Below, piece by piece: positions 12,955-25,093 of a stretch of 64,000 nucleotides of DNA. Location: the NCBI RefSeq assembly GCF_034190915.1, contig NW_026947514.1, positions 620,001 to 684,000 of the forward strand. Reading direction: 5' to 3'. Origin of the DNA: Cavia porcellus. Lineage: Eukaryota > Chordata > Mammalia > Rodentia > Caviidae. The position numbers and the translations under genes were made by a program. How positions within the stretch are numbered: position 1 is the first letter of the stretch; each line of letters starts with the position of its first letter. Below the pieces are notes generated by a model that ran no database searches, had not been told where the DNA came from, and saw only the letters and a program-made list of their open reading frames with translations.

Positions 12955-13640
12955 ACTGAATGGACGGGGAGGGAGTTGGAGAGATATAGGGAGAGATGCA
13001 TGGAGAGATGGATGATGTGTGGATGGATGGGTAGAAAGGTGGGTGGTGTCTTATTCTGTGCTGCTATGACAAAACACTTAAACTCCCGGGTAGCTTACAA
13101 AAAAGAAACTTGTTTCCCCAACTTCTGGAAGCTGAAAGCTTCAGGATCAAAGGACTAGCACTTGGCGCCAGCCTTCTTGCTGTGCCATGGCAGGAGGGGG
13201 CTGAGCTCATCCTTTATATCAAGACCCCCTTTTCCATAACAGCACTAAGAGACCCAGGAAGCAGACCCCTCGTGGTGTAATCACCTTTCACTATGCCCTG
13301 TCTCTCAGCACTGTTGCATCAAAGCCTGGGTCTCCAACCCATGTTTTTGGGGAGGTACAGTCAAATCATAACAGCTGGGTAGATGAGTGGTTAGGTGGAT
13401 GGAGGGATAGAAACGGGAAGGTGGGAGGGAGGTGGGCAGGTGAATGAATAAATGTGTAAATGGGTGGGGAATGGATTGATGGGTAATGGGTGGATCTGCG
13501 AGTGGAAAGATGGGAGTGAATGGGCGGAATGAATGAAGAGACAAGTGGGTTGGTGAATGGATGTGTGGAGGGCAGATGTGTGGGTGCACGAACAGAGGGG
13601 TGGGTGAGTGAAGCTCAGGTAGATGGGAGGGTGGGTGGTA
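12955..13640. repeat. GGATG/GGTGG-rich minisatellite-like tract, interrupted
   Basis: Loose tandem variants of GGATGGATGGGTGG occur at about 12,955-13,045 and again at about 13,370-13,640. An older interspersed repeat splits the tract in between. Units are degenerate, so no exact period can be given. Confidence 0.75.
13045..13375. repeat. Old mammalian interspersed repeat, family not assigned
   Basis: The segment from TTATTCTGTGCTGCTATGAC through 'CAGTCAAATCATAACAG' resembles a common ancient mammalian repeat with a 'tgctataacaaa...atcataaca' layout. It sits inside the GGATG tract. I cannot name the family with certainty. Confidence 0.5.
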
Positions 13641-13873
13641 GAGGGATGAGCAGGAAGAGACAGGAGTGGAGGGGTAGGAGAGGGCAGGTGGAGGAGAAGC
13701 TCAATAAACTGCTAACGCAGTACACGGCAGTAAGAGTGTCAGGCCACACTGTGTGACGCATTGCCGTGTGTTGCAAAAATGAGACATTGCTGGTGAAATT
13801 TTTATAGCCACACACTCTAGCACACAACCACACACTGCCGACAAACTCACAAGCTAGAGAAGGAATTGTAGGG

Positions 13874-14018
13874 GGGCTGGGCACAGTGGTGCATGCCTGT
13901 AATCCCAGCACTCGGGAGGCTGAGACAGCAAGATCCTTGTGAGTTCAAGACCAGCCTGAGCTAAAAAGTGAGCCCAAGGCCAGCCTGAACTGCTAGTGAG
14001 ACCCGGTCTCAAAAAAAC

Positions 14019-14049
<31 letters not shown>
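13874..14049 (+). repeat. B1 SINE
   Basis: Full B1 body (GCCTGTAATCCCAGCACTCG, 'GAGGCTGAGACAGCAAGATC') with the characteristic second 'AAGGCCAGCCTGAACTG' block and a poly(A) of about 25 bases. Confidence 0.95.
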
Positions 14050-14054
<5 letters not shown>

Positions 14055-14495
14055 GAAATTGTAATAGGAAATTCAAAACCCCAAACTGAATGACACCAAG
14101 AATGCTGCATATCCAGACTTGTGAGGCACAGCAAGGCACAGCATGCAGGGAGACGGCTGCAAAGACCTGCAGCAAGAGGAAGAAGTCCTCAGGCTTTGCG
14201 CGCTGTGTCCCAGCTCAGGAAGCCAGGACCAGAGCGGGGAGCCCTGCACTGCACAGGGGCACACAGGAAACCTTTCTGGGATGGTGGAAATACTTCGTAT
14301 CTTGTTTGTACCGGCAGTCACGACTAGAGGCATTTACCCAGAATCAGAGCCGCATGCCTGGAAGAGCTGAATTGCAGTGAGCGTAAATCATACAGTTAAA
14401 TAATAAGGGAACTGGGGTTGAAAAATAGGGTAAGACTCAAAAAAGTTGGAAAAAGGATAAGACAAAGATAGATGTTAATGAAATAGAAGACAAAG

Positions 14496-14606
14496 GGGGG
14501 CTGGGGATTTAGCTCAGCGGCATAAGCGCCTGCCTTGCAAGCGTGTGGTCGTGAGTTCAATCCCTGGTACCGGTAAAAATACAGAAAAAAAAAAAAAAAA
14601 AAAAAA
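14496..14606 (+). repeat. ID SINE, young, with target-site duplication
   Basis: Intact ID body (GGGGATTTAGCTCAGCGGCA, then GTCGTGAGTTCAATCCC) with a long A tail. The 16-bp direct repeat GAAATAGAAGACAAAG lies immediately before (14,480-14,495) and after (14,607-14,622), which marks the insertion exactly. Confidence 0.97.
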
Positions 14607-14734
14607 GAAATAGAAGACAAAGGTGCAGTAGGTAATGAGGGTGGTAATTGCAGATTTAAAGACAGGAAATCAGTCTGGTGGAGAGAGTTCCACTCCACCG
14701 GCCAGATAAAGGGTGGGTATTCAGCATACATCAA

Positions 14735-15020
14735 CCGCTCTCAGGACTAAAGGAGTACATAACCCAATATAAAAATGGGCTACTGATTTGGACAAAATGC
14801 GCCAGAGGGATAGCGCCATTTTTCATTTGGCAAATGCAAACTAAAACCACAGAACAGCACCATCGCACACCTACTAGAACAGCTAGAAAGTGAATGAATC
14901 GAGCCACCACACTGCGCTGACAGTGGTGCGGAGGGAAGGAATGTGCCACAGGCGAGAATAAACCCAGCACGGCGCCCAGATTCTCAGCCACTCGCCCACA
15001 CTACACAGACAGGGCTGATG
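14735..15020 (+). repeat. L1 ORF2 3'-end fragment (sense)
   Basis: 'ACCCAATATAAAAATGGGC' and 'TTTGGCAAATGCAAACTAAA' followed by 'ACCACAGAACAGCACCAT' match the well-known conserved block near the 3' end of L1 ORF2. Only remnants remain, with no long reading frame. Confidence 0.75.
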
Positions 15021-15497
15021 TGGACCCTGAGAGCAGCGTTTTAAAGAAAATTTTATTTATTTGTTATTTTAAAGGCAGTGAACAGAACAGTAAAAAGAAA
15101 CAAAACAAACAGTAACAGGACAGCAGGAAATCCACGACCATCACTGCACTGCATATTGTTATCCTCTGAGTAGTTACCGGCCTGCTGGCCCTGACCTGCA
15201 AAGTCAGCCAAACAGCACAAACCTCAGGTTGTTTCTCTGCCGATCACTTAAAGGCCCCGGGGAGGGGCTTCCTTGCTGCCTCTCCCCATCCGTCAGGGCC
15301 ATCCCCTCTGGTTTCCTTAGTTTTGCTACATTCCTGAATTCTCTCTCTCCATGGGCATCTCCATGGGGTCCTTCTTGTGCTCAGGGGACCCGCCTGTCTC
15401 CTCCTCCTCCTCATTTTCCAGGATCTGGACACCAAAACTTAGTGAGGTTGTTTCTCTGCTGCCCACCATGCCTCCATATTCCCAAAGTCCCTTTTTT

Positions 15498-15662
15498 TAA
15501 TTTAATTTTTTTGGTTTCTTGAGACAAGATCTCACTCTGAAGTTCAGGCTGGCCTTGAATTCACATATCATGTAGCCCAGGCTAGCTCAAACACTAGAGA
15601 GACCTGTGGCCTCAGCCTCCCAAGTGCTGGGATTATAGGTATGGGCCACCACGCCTGGCTGG
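15498..15662 (-). repeat. B1 SINE (antisense)
   Basis: Starts with a T-rich tail, then 'TGAGACAAGATCTCACTCTG', 'CAGGCTGGCCTTGAATTCAC' and 'CAAGTGCTGGGATTATAGG', the reverse complement of B1. Confidence 0.92.
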
Positions 15663-17189
15663 AGAGCAGCTAGAAACATTCAAGGTACACTCCAGCAGGT
15701 GAATAGCTAAGAACCATGACTCATCCCTGAGTTGGACAGGAATGAATGCCAGTTCCTGCCCTGGGAAAGATCTCACCTGCTGCTTTCTGTGTGAGGGAGC
15801 CAGATTCAGCAGGCCGCTACTGCACAGTCCTATCCTTGTGCTCAGGAACAGGCAAAGCTGGGGAGAACTCACTCCAAAGGGCAAGGGAGGGTGTTCTGGA
15901 AATGCTGAGACTGCTGGGTTCTGACTATGGCGAGGAGGGTGACTGCAGCTGTCAAACTGTCTCTGAAATATAAATGCAATGGACTAATTACTAGAAAAAT
16001 GTGACCAGGACAAGTGAACAGTTCTGATAGCCCCATAAGGACAAACCGATCGAAGTACTATCTCAGTCTTTGCAGGAAAACACATAGGGCTGGAAGGAGC
16101 TCTTTTGAGGTGAAGTCTTAGGGGAGGGCAGAGGTCAGTGCTGCCCTACCCATAATCCAAGATCTGAGGTTTCCTTGGGAGGGCCCCTGCCCCCTGGTCC
16201 AGAGGGAGCAGGGCTAGCCAGGGTCGAGATGGAGCATGTCTGTGAGTGTGCATGTGCACACCTGTGCCTGCGTGTGCATGCCTGTGTATGTGCAGCATAG
16301 CAGGTGTGGTCCTGTGGAGGGAAGGAAGTGGTGTGTGCTGCAGGCGGACCGGAGGTGGAAGGTGTGATGGGGCCCGGGGCTGACCTTCCACCTGAAGGAA
16401 GCCTCCCAGCCGGGCCTTTGGGTACATGTGGAGCTAGCTTCTTGGGTGGGAGGAGCTCCCTTCTCAGTCGTGTTCTGGGTGGGCATCAGCCCCTGCCCCC
16501 CAATTCCCTGCCTCTACCGGATGGGGTGTGGCCTGCACATAACTTCCCTGTGGTTTCTCCTGTGCCTACAAGTGTGAGAGCCCTCCTTGGACTGCGGGTC
16601 CCCTAGGGAAGATCTCCCTCAGGTTATACCCTGCTCCGGGGAGCTGCTTGGAGGGGGTCCTCTAAACAGCAGCATGGGGCCTCACAGTGGTTGCTCTGTG
16701 ACTCCAGAAGCTAAGGTGGCTATACTCTGACAGCCTGTAGGGGAAATGGGTGACCCGGTGCGTGGGTGCTCCACGTCAGTGGGTGCTTTTCCATGTGGGC
16801 AGTGTCTCCCCACAGTGTCTGGGACTGTGTCAAGGGCCAGATGGCATAGGAGAAGAGCTGAGTGGCATTTCCTAGGTCCCCCACCCACATCATTTTTTGA
16901 CAGCAGAGGCAGAGCGCTGGGGAGGCCACATTGTCCTGAGTCTGTGGGGAGCTCTGTACCCACTGCTGCTTGATCTCACTGCCAGTGTGGAGCTGTATGA
17001 TTGGAATGCCCAGGGCTGGGCAGATGGGGCCAGCAGGGAGCTCCCCATTTGGTGAGGTCCTCCAGGTGGCTGTGCTCCCAGGTGAGGGCAAGAGTAGTGT
17101 CTAGGGTCCCCAGAGCAGGAGGGCCTGGCCTGCTGGGTAAGAAGATGTGGCCACTCCTACCTCTGGGAGGGAAATTCCCATTTTCTTCT

Positions 17190-17285
17190 TTTTTACTTCC
17201 CTCCCCTCCCCTCCCCTCCCCTTCCCTCCCCTCCCCTCCCCTTCCCTTCCCCTCCCTTCCCTTTCTCTTCTTTCCTCCTCTCCTT
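17190..17285. repeat. Polypyrimidine (CCCCT)n/(TTCCC)n tract
   Basis: About 95 bases almost free of purines on the + strand, built from CCCTCCCCT and CCTTCC units. Confidence 0.95.
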
Positions 17286-17482
17286 TCTTTTGTTTTTGTG
17301 GTGCTGGGGATTGATCTCAAGGCTTTCGAACTGGGCTACCTCCCCCGTCATTTTTATTTATTTTACATTTTGGGAAAGTCTCAGTAAGTTACTGAATTGC
17401 CCAGGCTGGGCTTGAACTTGTGATCCTCCTGCCTCAGCTTCTCAGAGTGCTGGGATAGTAGGTGTACACAGTCATGCCCAGT
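17286..17482 (-). repeat. B1-ID dimeric SINE (antisense)
   Basis: The ID-like segment 'GTGCTGGGGATTGATCTCAA' precedes a reverse B1 body ('GAATTGCCCAGGCTGGGC', 'CAGAGTGCTGGGATAGTAGG'). The polypyrimidine tract directly before it may have grown from the SINE tail. Confidence 0.8.
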
Positions 17483-17845
17483 TTGAAAAAATTCAATGTC
17501 TAATTCTCGCCTGCTCCAGGCCTTGGACAGGCCCTCGATGGAGCACACACAGAGCCACATGAAGCTTTCTTGGGCTGCCACAGGGGCGGAGCAGGGTTCG
17601 AGCCTCACAATCCTGTTCTGTGCTCTCTCCAGAGCTGGGGTGGGGCCTTCAAGGGAGGCAGAGGTAGGACCCCTTTCGGTTGCACTTCTGCATTTCCCTG
17701 TGGCCCAGGCTGATTCATCAGACAGAGGCTGGAGACAGACAGTTGCCTGTCCCTGTTCCTGCCCCCACACCCTGAGGCCTGGGGTAGCCCTAGTCTCTGG
17801 GGCTTTTCCTGTCTCAGGGGACCCTTAAGATAAAAACAGTTCCTG

Positions 17846-18031
17846 TGGGGCTTGGTGGTGTAATCATAGCACTTGGAGGCTGAAGCAGGAGAATCACAAG
17901 TTTAAACCCAGTTCAGGTAACTTAGTGATTTAGGGAGATCCTGTCTCAAAAGAAAAAATAAACATGGGCTGGGGATGTAGCCCAGTGTGAAGGCCCTGGG
18001 TTCAGTATCCCAAAACAAAACAAAACAAAAA
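17846..18031 (+). repeat. B1-ID dimeric SINE
   Basis: B1-like half ('GTAATCATAGCACTTGGAGG', 'CTGAAGCAGGAGAATCAC') joined by an A-rich linker to an ID-like half ('GGGCTGGGGATGTAGCCCAG') and an AAAAC-repeat tail. Confidence 0.85.
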
Positions 18032-18899
18032 TAAAAAGCAGGAAAGCCATTTCTGAGCCGCTGAGAGTGGGGAGCGGGGGGAGGGGGGGCAGCTGGAGCT
18101 TTGGAGATGGTGCAAGAGCAGGAGGCAGAGAAGAGTGATGCTAGGGTCCGAGAGGCTGGGGGCTGCATGGGCAAGCTGCTCGGGGCACTCAGGGCAGGGA
18201 ACCCGGGATCCAGCCAGGCCCTGCCCTCAGAGGATGCCTGGGTACCCAGTGACCACCACACCCTTCAGGGGAGCACTGGGGATGGAGAAACGCACGGGGT
18301 GGAGGGACAGGCCTGCAGCTCTGTGGGACCCTCCGGGACCCCTGTTCTGAGGGGTGGCAGGGCCCAGACCCCCTAATGAAGCCAGGCTGCTGAGGCCCGG
18401 AGTCCAGGCATCTGCCAGGGACTCAGGAGACTGGGACAAGAGTCCCCTTGGGTATGCCCTGGGCAGAGGACTGCTAGAGTTGGCAAATTCCAGGGCTGAT
18501 GCATCTCAAAAGCCCCTCTCCTCCCCCTCTCTGTTCTCAAATGTCCCTGGCTGGAACCTGGGGACCTTGTGTTCTCTGAGGTGTTCCAGGAGCATCCAGT
18601 GGAAATCCCCAAAAACCTGGCTTTCCCCTCCGTGTCCCCATGTGGGCATGTGGGAGAGGTGGGGACTAGGACTGGGACAGGCCAGGCTGCCAGAGAGTCC
18701 CAGAGGCCATCGAAATATTTCTAAGGGCAGTCACTGCCCACCGCTGGGACCAGGTGTCTCTGTAACAGACGAGCTCACCTGGTGAGGTGGATAGGCAGTT
18801 ATCACAAGAAACAAGCCCAAGAGGACAGACCACACTGTCAGCCACACGGGCATGGGGGACAGCTGGACCACTGTCAAGAACAGCGGCTGGCAGAGCACA

Positions 18900-19320
18900 C
18901 CGAGGATGCAAAATCTAGGACATCCTGTACACAGTGGCCAGGAAGTGGTGGTCACGTGAGTGTCCACCCAGGATGCCACGCAAACCAGTGGACACTCTGC
19001 ACAGTGGAACACTGTGTAGCTCTGAAAAGGACGAAATTCAGATGCAGCGCAGAAGACCTCAGGGCACTGTGCTCTGTGAAACCAGCAAAAAAGTCAGTAG
19101 CATGTGAGGCTCCTGTGACAAAGTCTAGAGCCAGAGGGCAATATGGCAGGGCCATGCGGAGGTGGTACTAGTGGGTGAGGAGTTCCTATTTCGCTAGGTG
19201 AACAAATGTCCCGTGGGTGGGTGGCACAACAGCCACACAGAGAGTGATGGTGTTAGATCTGTGCACTTAGGAACGTTCTTTTTATGATGTGTTGATTTGA
19301 CCACATGAAATAAAAGTCCA
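18900..19320 (+). repeat. L1 3' end fragment (sense), old
   Basis: The order of 'GTGTCCACCCAGGATGCCAC', 'GTGGAACACTGTGTAGCTC', the GGGTGAGGAGTTCCTAT-like block and 'GATTTGACCACATGAAATAA' parallels the end of ORF2 and 3' UTR of mammalian L1. It is strongly diverged. Confidence 0.6.
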
Positions 19321-21615
19321 CAAACCTCGAGAGGGAAGAAACAGGTCCACGTGATGTGGAGGAGGTGAGGCTCACCCAGCTGCTTGGGGAGGCTCTTGCT
19401 GCCAAGCCAGGGCTGGCAGGCACAGAGGACAAGGTCACTGAGGCGTGCAGCTTTGTGGCTGCAGAGGCAGTGGACCGTCCAGCATCACCAGCAGGCTGCT
19501 TAGTCCCAGGCCAGGTCCACTGTGCCTCTGCCTGAATACCTGTGCTTCAAGGAGCGGCCTGATGCAGGGGTGGGGTGGGGTCAGTGGCCAGTAGAGGAAG
19601 TGTTGCACCCAAGCTGAGGCTGTGGCCCTGGCAGGTGTTTCCGGGTGTCTGAAGCCCCAAAAAACTGGCTTTCTAGGGACTCTACCACTACCCACAGACT
19701 CTAGAGACTGCTGCTCAGGGTGGGGCCTCCAGCCATGTGGCCTGGGACACAGCGGGCAGCAGCTGTGTGGATCAGAGCCCTGGACTGTCCCTACATGGTG
19801 CCAGGTACGTGGGATCTTGGAGATGTCGTGGATCTGGCTCCAGCCCCCAGGCCAGCCGGGAAGGGCAGGGCTGGGCCAGATACTTTGGGGTGTTGAGGAA
19901 AATTCAAAGCCCAGAAATCCAGAGCCAGCCCTCAGGCACAGGTATCATGCGAGCAGTGGGTATATGGGCTACCAGCAGGCATCTGCAGAGAGCCTGGGCC
20001 GAATTTGGACCAAGATGTTCCCTCCCAGGGCTGAAAAAGCCACAGGGAGTGACCCACGAGGGCCAGGCAGCGCTTAGAGACTGAGGGCTGGTGCAGAGAA
20101 GCCCCCTGGCAGGGACCTCATACTAGGCTGGCCTATTCTCCCCAGCGCCTTTGCCCTCGAGGAAAGGGAGCGGGAAGGCAGGGCTGTGGCACCCGCCAGG
20201 CCATGTTCTGGGCCGACCCTGTGTGGGGCCCCACTGCAGAAGAAGTGGATCCGGCTTTCTGGGGCCCCTCCTGGGGTGTCCTGTGGCCACCTTGTCGGAC
20301 TGGGGACACATGGGGCAGGTTTGGTACCACCTCAGATGAAGCCACCTGCCCCTAGTGTCCCCTGGCCTCTGTCCCTTGCCTAAGGTTGGGCTCCCTGCTG
20401 GGCAGTTTTCCAGCAGGGACTGCTGGTCTGGAGCCACTTTCTGCTGTCTGCCCCCAGGAAAGTGAGGAGGCCCTGATGTCAGGAGCGATTACTCGCTGCC
20501 CCAGGCCACCCCCACTCCCAGGCTCTGTGGTTAGGGGAGTTTCAGAGTACACGCATTGTGACTTCCTGAAACCTGTCTGCAGGCAAGCAAGGAGGGCCCG
20601 CAGTTCTGCCGTGGGACAGCCCAGGTAAGGTGCAGGCTGAAGGCTGGGGTGTGGACCCGGTGAACCGAGCACCCAGGGATCTGGTGGTGTAAAGGCACCA
20701 AGCCCAAGTGAGGCTTAATCCTGGGCTCATCCTAGGGAGCCCCCAGGGCTGTGGTGCCCCCCAGCTGGAGGCACAAATACTGACAGCTTCTTGGCCTTGC
20801 TTCCTGCATCCCAGGTGGCTTGTTGGTGACCTGCAGCTCCTTCCCTCCAGGGCTGCTCAGGCGGAAAGGCTGGCGGGGCTCATGGTCCTCCTCATGGTGT
20901 GCAGAGTGCTGGGCACACAGGCCTCCACCCATTCTGCCAGGCTGGTGGACCTGCGCTGCATGCTCTAGGGCTGGGCTGAATGGTTGTTCCCAGTGTCTCT
21001 GTCAAACTGAGAGGATGACAGAGACTTGGGAGTGGGGACAGGACCACGGTCGCCTGGCAGGTGTGAAGCGGCCTCACTAGCAATCCATTGGGAAGTGTGC
21101 TGCCGTGTGAGACATGTGTTGTTGCCCCTGAGCTCAGGAGGGATCTCCGGGGGGCGGACAGGACTGAGTCCTGCAAGGTGTGCCTGAGGGGACAGGTGGG
21201 CTGAGCCACGGTGGGGTGTGCAGGTGTGGGCAGGGCTCTGGCCAAGTAGCAGAGAGAGGTGCAGGGAACAGGGGCTGTGTGGGCTGTGGGGAAGCTGTGG
21301 TCTGAAGACACTGGACAGCACTGGGGGACAGAGGAAGTGAAGTGTGGATGGTTCCTGGGGTGGGAAGGGGACCCAGGGCAGCCATTGGCCCCCGGACTGA
21401 TGTACCAGGGAGATCGTGCTACCCTGGGGCTGCAGTTCCCATAGATCACAAATCTGGGACCTGTGTGAGGCCTCCAGAGCCCAGCAGGCATCACAGCTCA
21501 GGGCCCTGAGAGCCTTGTGGGTACTGCGGGCATCGAGGATGGTGGGCCTTGCTTCAATGTGAGGGGACTGGGAGCCCTCACGACTGAGCTTGGTCGCAGC
21601 AGCCTGCGACTTGTG

Positions 21616-21633
21616 CCCCCCCCCCCCCCCCCC
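21616..21633. repeat. Poly(C) homopolymer
   Basis: 18 uninterrupted cytosines. The length is likely to be polymorphic or prone to assembly error. Confidence 0.95.
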
Positions 21634-23066
21634 GCTTGCCGGCCCTCAGGCCTACATGGAACGCGTTAGCTGGAGACAGTCTCCTCGTGTGTCATCAGGG
21701 TGACACCTGGCCTAGACCTCTCCAGGGAAGCCTTGGCTGGCCCTACTCCTGCCCGGCAGAGCCCCTTCCTGAGAGGGAAGCATCCAGCTGCACAGAGTGG
21801 CCAGGGAAGGGACCCCTGGGCCAGGTATTACGAGCAAGGCATGCTGTGGAATTGGGACTAGGGCCCACCCAAAGCCATGTGCCCTTTGGACAGGGCTGCA
21901 GGCAGACCCAGAGTGGGAACCCACTATGAGGACCCAGCAGCTGTGCCTGGGGTGTAGGCCAAGGAGGGCCTGGTCATAGCACTGAGAATCTGATGTCCAG
22001 GTGGCGGAAAGCCAGGCTGTCCCATGTGGTCCTCATGTGGACCCCTTTGCTGTGGTCAGCAGAGATGGCCCCAGATCAAGGGGTCAAAGCCCATGCTGCT
22101 TGACTGGGCTGAGCAGGTGGCCATAGCCCCTCCTCTGGCCAGGCCCTGCAAGGGGCCTCAGGGTGGCAGGAGCGGTTCACACTTTCCACTGGAGTCTCAC
22201 TTCCTCTGGCTTTTGCCAAGGGACCCCCCTTGTGAACAGGTGGCATGACCCCAGCAGGGGACAGGAGCTTCCTTCTGGACTGGTCTCTCTGGGTCCATGC
22301 AGGGACAGGGAAGTAAGTGAGTGTCTAGAAGCCCTCCTGGGCCTCTGGGTGATTTTTACTCTGCCCAGCGGCTCTGTCCTGGAGTGTGATGTGTGCAGGC
22401 TCGGGCTGCCAGGCCCTGCAGTCATTGCTGCTCTCTTTCCTGCCCGTGTCCCTGCTGGGGAGGACAGCTCGCCATGTCTGAGAGAGCCGGCCCTCCCAGC
22501 AAGGAAGCAGGGCCCCCAGGGGGTGGCACCTGGATCCCGGGGAGCACTGGCATCCCCAGGCAACCAGCACTGCCCTTGCTGGAGGCCCTCTCTCTGCAGG
22601 GCCACCGCTTGCCACCCTGGCACTCCTGTCTCAAGAGTGGCCAGCGAGCCCTGTGTCAGCCCAGACCTTGGCCCTGGGTGCCACCCAGAGTTCCCAGTGG
22701 GAGAGTCCTGAGGACCCCACGGTGTCCCCCCAAGCCACATTGGGGGCCAACTTGAGGCCAGGTGGGGCAGGACTGCATCCCAGCCAATTTTGGCACAGCC
22801 CTGAGATGGGAGAAGCCCAGAGGGGCCTGGCGGGGAGCAGCGTCTCGCAGCCTCCCCAAAGCTGCTCACTTTGAAGGCACAGCAAGGTGTCACTTAGCTA
22901 CTCACCCGTTTGCTCCAGGTCCCTGGGCGCCTGGCTCCACAGACAATCCAGCTGTGCTCAGGCAGGCATCCGTTCAGACAGTCCATTCTCATACAGAACA
23001 AGTTTGGTGAAATTGCCATTTTTATCATTCCTGTGATATACTGTGGCAAATTTTATTAAAGGTAAG

Positions 23067-23158
23067 GGGCTGGGGATTTAGCTCAGCGGCATAAGCACCT
23101 GCCTTGCAAGCAGGCAGTCGTGAGTTCGGTCCCCGGTACCGATAAAAATGAAAACGAC

Positions 23159-23185
<27 letters not shown>
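23067..23185 (+). repeat. ID SINE, young, with target-site duplication
   Basis: Intact ID body (GGGGATTTAGCTCAGCGGCA; CCCCGGTACCGATAAAAATG) with a long A tail. The direct repeat TTTTATTAAAGGTAAG is at 23,051-23,066 and again at 23,186-23,201. Confidence 0.97.
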
Positions 23186-23190
<5 letters not shown>

Positions 23191-23927
23191 TTAAAGGTAA
23201 GAAAAGAAACAGGCTCTTCAGAGGCCAAGTAAAAGCAGGAAAAGAAGCGCAACCTACAGCCAGAGGATGGGCTGGCCACCACGCAGGAGGGAAGATGCAG
23301 CGGCCCATTTCCTCTTATGGCATTTTATGGAAGTTAGAGAAATAAATGCAACTTTTGGTCAACCTGTACTTAAATAATTGGACTGGTAGATGGTTTAAGC
23401 TCTTCTAAAGTCAGTGAACTTCCTGTCATTTCAGGAACACATCTCGGCTTCCTGTTATTTCGGGTCTAGAGACATTTAAGAAAGGACAGGCGGGGAAGCT
23501 AGTGGACTCTTCCCGGGGCCCTTTGTGCAGGGGCGGGATGTGTGCTGGGAGGTCTCTGGCGAGTGAAAGGCGGGAGCACCAGGCAGATCTGGGGACTCGG
23601 GCCTGGACCCTGGGATCGCACACAGGGGCTGTAGGCCTGGCGTCGCCGACCTGCGGGTGGAAGGCCGGATCCCTGATCACGGCTTTCGCCTGTGTTTCTC
23701 GGGCTGTGGGGAACTGAGTCATTCTGTGAGTTTTAGGGGGATTTTCCTGTTAAAGCTCCTGGCTTTCCTGCGCCCAGCTTTACTCAGTGACGCAACATTT
23801 CGAATGTTTGTCAGGCACAGGTTATGCTCTGACGCTTGCTGGCTTAGATCACTTCCTCCGTTGGGTTCTTTTGCTGATGTGTGGGAGTTCTTTGTAAATT
23901 AAGAATCTGCTATTGTACCCCACAAGA

Positions 23928-24070
23928 TGATTTTTTTCTTGAGACAGGGTCTCACTTTGTAATGTAGGCTGGGCTTGAGCTCCGTCTGTAGCCCAGGCTG
24001 GCCTCAGACTCACAGCAATCCTCCCACCTCAGCCTTCCCAGGGTTAGGGTTAGAGGAAAGGGCCAGCACA
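23928..24070 (-). repeat. B1 SINE (antisense)
   Basis: 'TTGAGACAGGGTCTCACTTT', 'TAGCCCAGGCTGGCCTCAGA' and 'CCTCAGCCTTCCCAGGGTTA' are in reverse B1 order. The expected 'GTGCTGGGATTA' is replaced by GGTTAGGGTTAG. Confidence 0.85.
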
Positions 24071-24464
24071 CGCAGTGAAATATTTAAAACACATTTCTTA
24101 TTAGTCCCCATTTGCAGTACCAGTGCTTAGATTCGCTAGGGAAGTTAGAAGCCGCGTAGTGCATCTTAGTAACATATCTCAGTCCAATTCATCACTCCCC
24201 CTTCCTCTGTCTGCGGCCTCCCTCCCCGTTTGGGTCCCCTTCCCTTTTTCAAAAGATCTATCTCCCTTTTTCCTATTATCTGTCTTTCACTTTGCTTTTT
24301 AATTTATTTGTATTTTGGATATCTCAGAAAAGAAATTCTGTGATATTTTAAGCTATTGTGTCTGATTTATTTCATTTAACATTATGATCCCAAGGTACAC
24401 CTGTTTGCCTGCCACCTCAAGTTTATCCTTCTTTATGGCAGAGTGGCACTCAATTGTGGATTTT

Positions 24465-24612
24465 ATGGTTGTTGTTTTTGAGACACAGTCTCACTATGCA
24501 GTTCAGGCAGCCCTTGAGCTCACTTTGTAGTTCAGACTGGCCTTGAGCCAGCAATGCTCCTGCCTCGGCCTCCTGAGTACTGGAATTACAGGCAAGAGCC
24601 ACCAGGCCCATT
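24465..24612 (-). repeat. B1 SINE (antisense) inside L1
   Basis: 'TTTGAGACACAGTCTCACTA', 'TAGTTCAGACTGGCCTTGAG' and 'GAGTACTGGAATTACAGGC' are in reverse B1 order. It is nested in the antisense L1. Confidence 0.9.
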
Positions 24613-25007
24613 CCGTTGTGTTTAAATGTCATGGTTTCTTCATTCTTCTGTTGACAAACCTAAAAGCCACTCCAAGATTTTGATATGAGGAGTCCTGCTG
24701 CTGTAATCCTGGGATGCATGGGTCACCGTAATACAATGTTTGCAGCTCTTTCAGGAAGATACCTGGAGGGGAATATCTTGATTAAATAGAATTTTTAATT
24801 TTAGTTTTGTGAGAATTCTCCCTACTGACTTCGGTAGTGGATATGCTAGTTTATATTCTCACCACGGTGTAGGAGGTCTCCTTCAGCCCCACAGCCCCTC
24901 CAGCATTTGTTACTATTTGATTACCTGGTGATAACCATTCTTTCTGGAACAAGATGGGATCTTGGTGGCCTTAACTTGCATTTCCCTAAGAGACACTGAA
25001 CACTTTT

Positions 25008-25093
25008 TTTTTTTAGTCGGTACCGGGAATCGAACTCACAACAGCCTGCTCACAAGGCAGGTGCTTTAGCCGCTGAGCTAAATCCCCAGCCCC
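25008..25093 (-). repeat. ID SINE (antisense) with target-site duplication
   Basis: Poly(T), then the reverse ID body (CGGTACCGGGAATCGAACTC ... GAGCTAAATCCCCAGCCCC). The 18-bp direct repeat GAGACACTGAACACTTTT lies at 24,990-25,007 and 25,094-25,111, so the element landed inside the older L1. Confidence 0.96.

Noticed and set aside
22177..22893. A 238-codon minus-strand frame
   Set aside because: No recognisable domain, no splice context, and overlapping frames of comparable length exist on the plus strand.
23067..23150. A tRNA gene, because of the clear A and B boxes
   Set aside because: The body is an ID SINE with an A tail and target-site duplication. It lacks a proper acceptor stem, and the same applies to the other ID copies.
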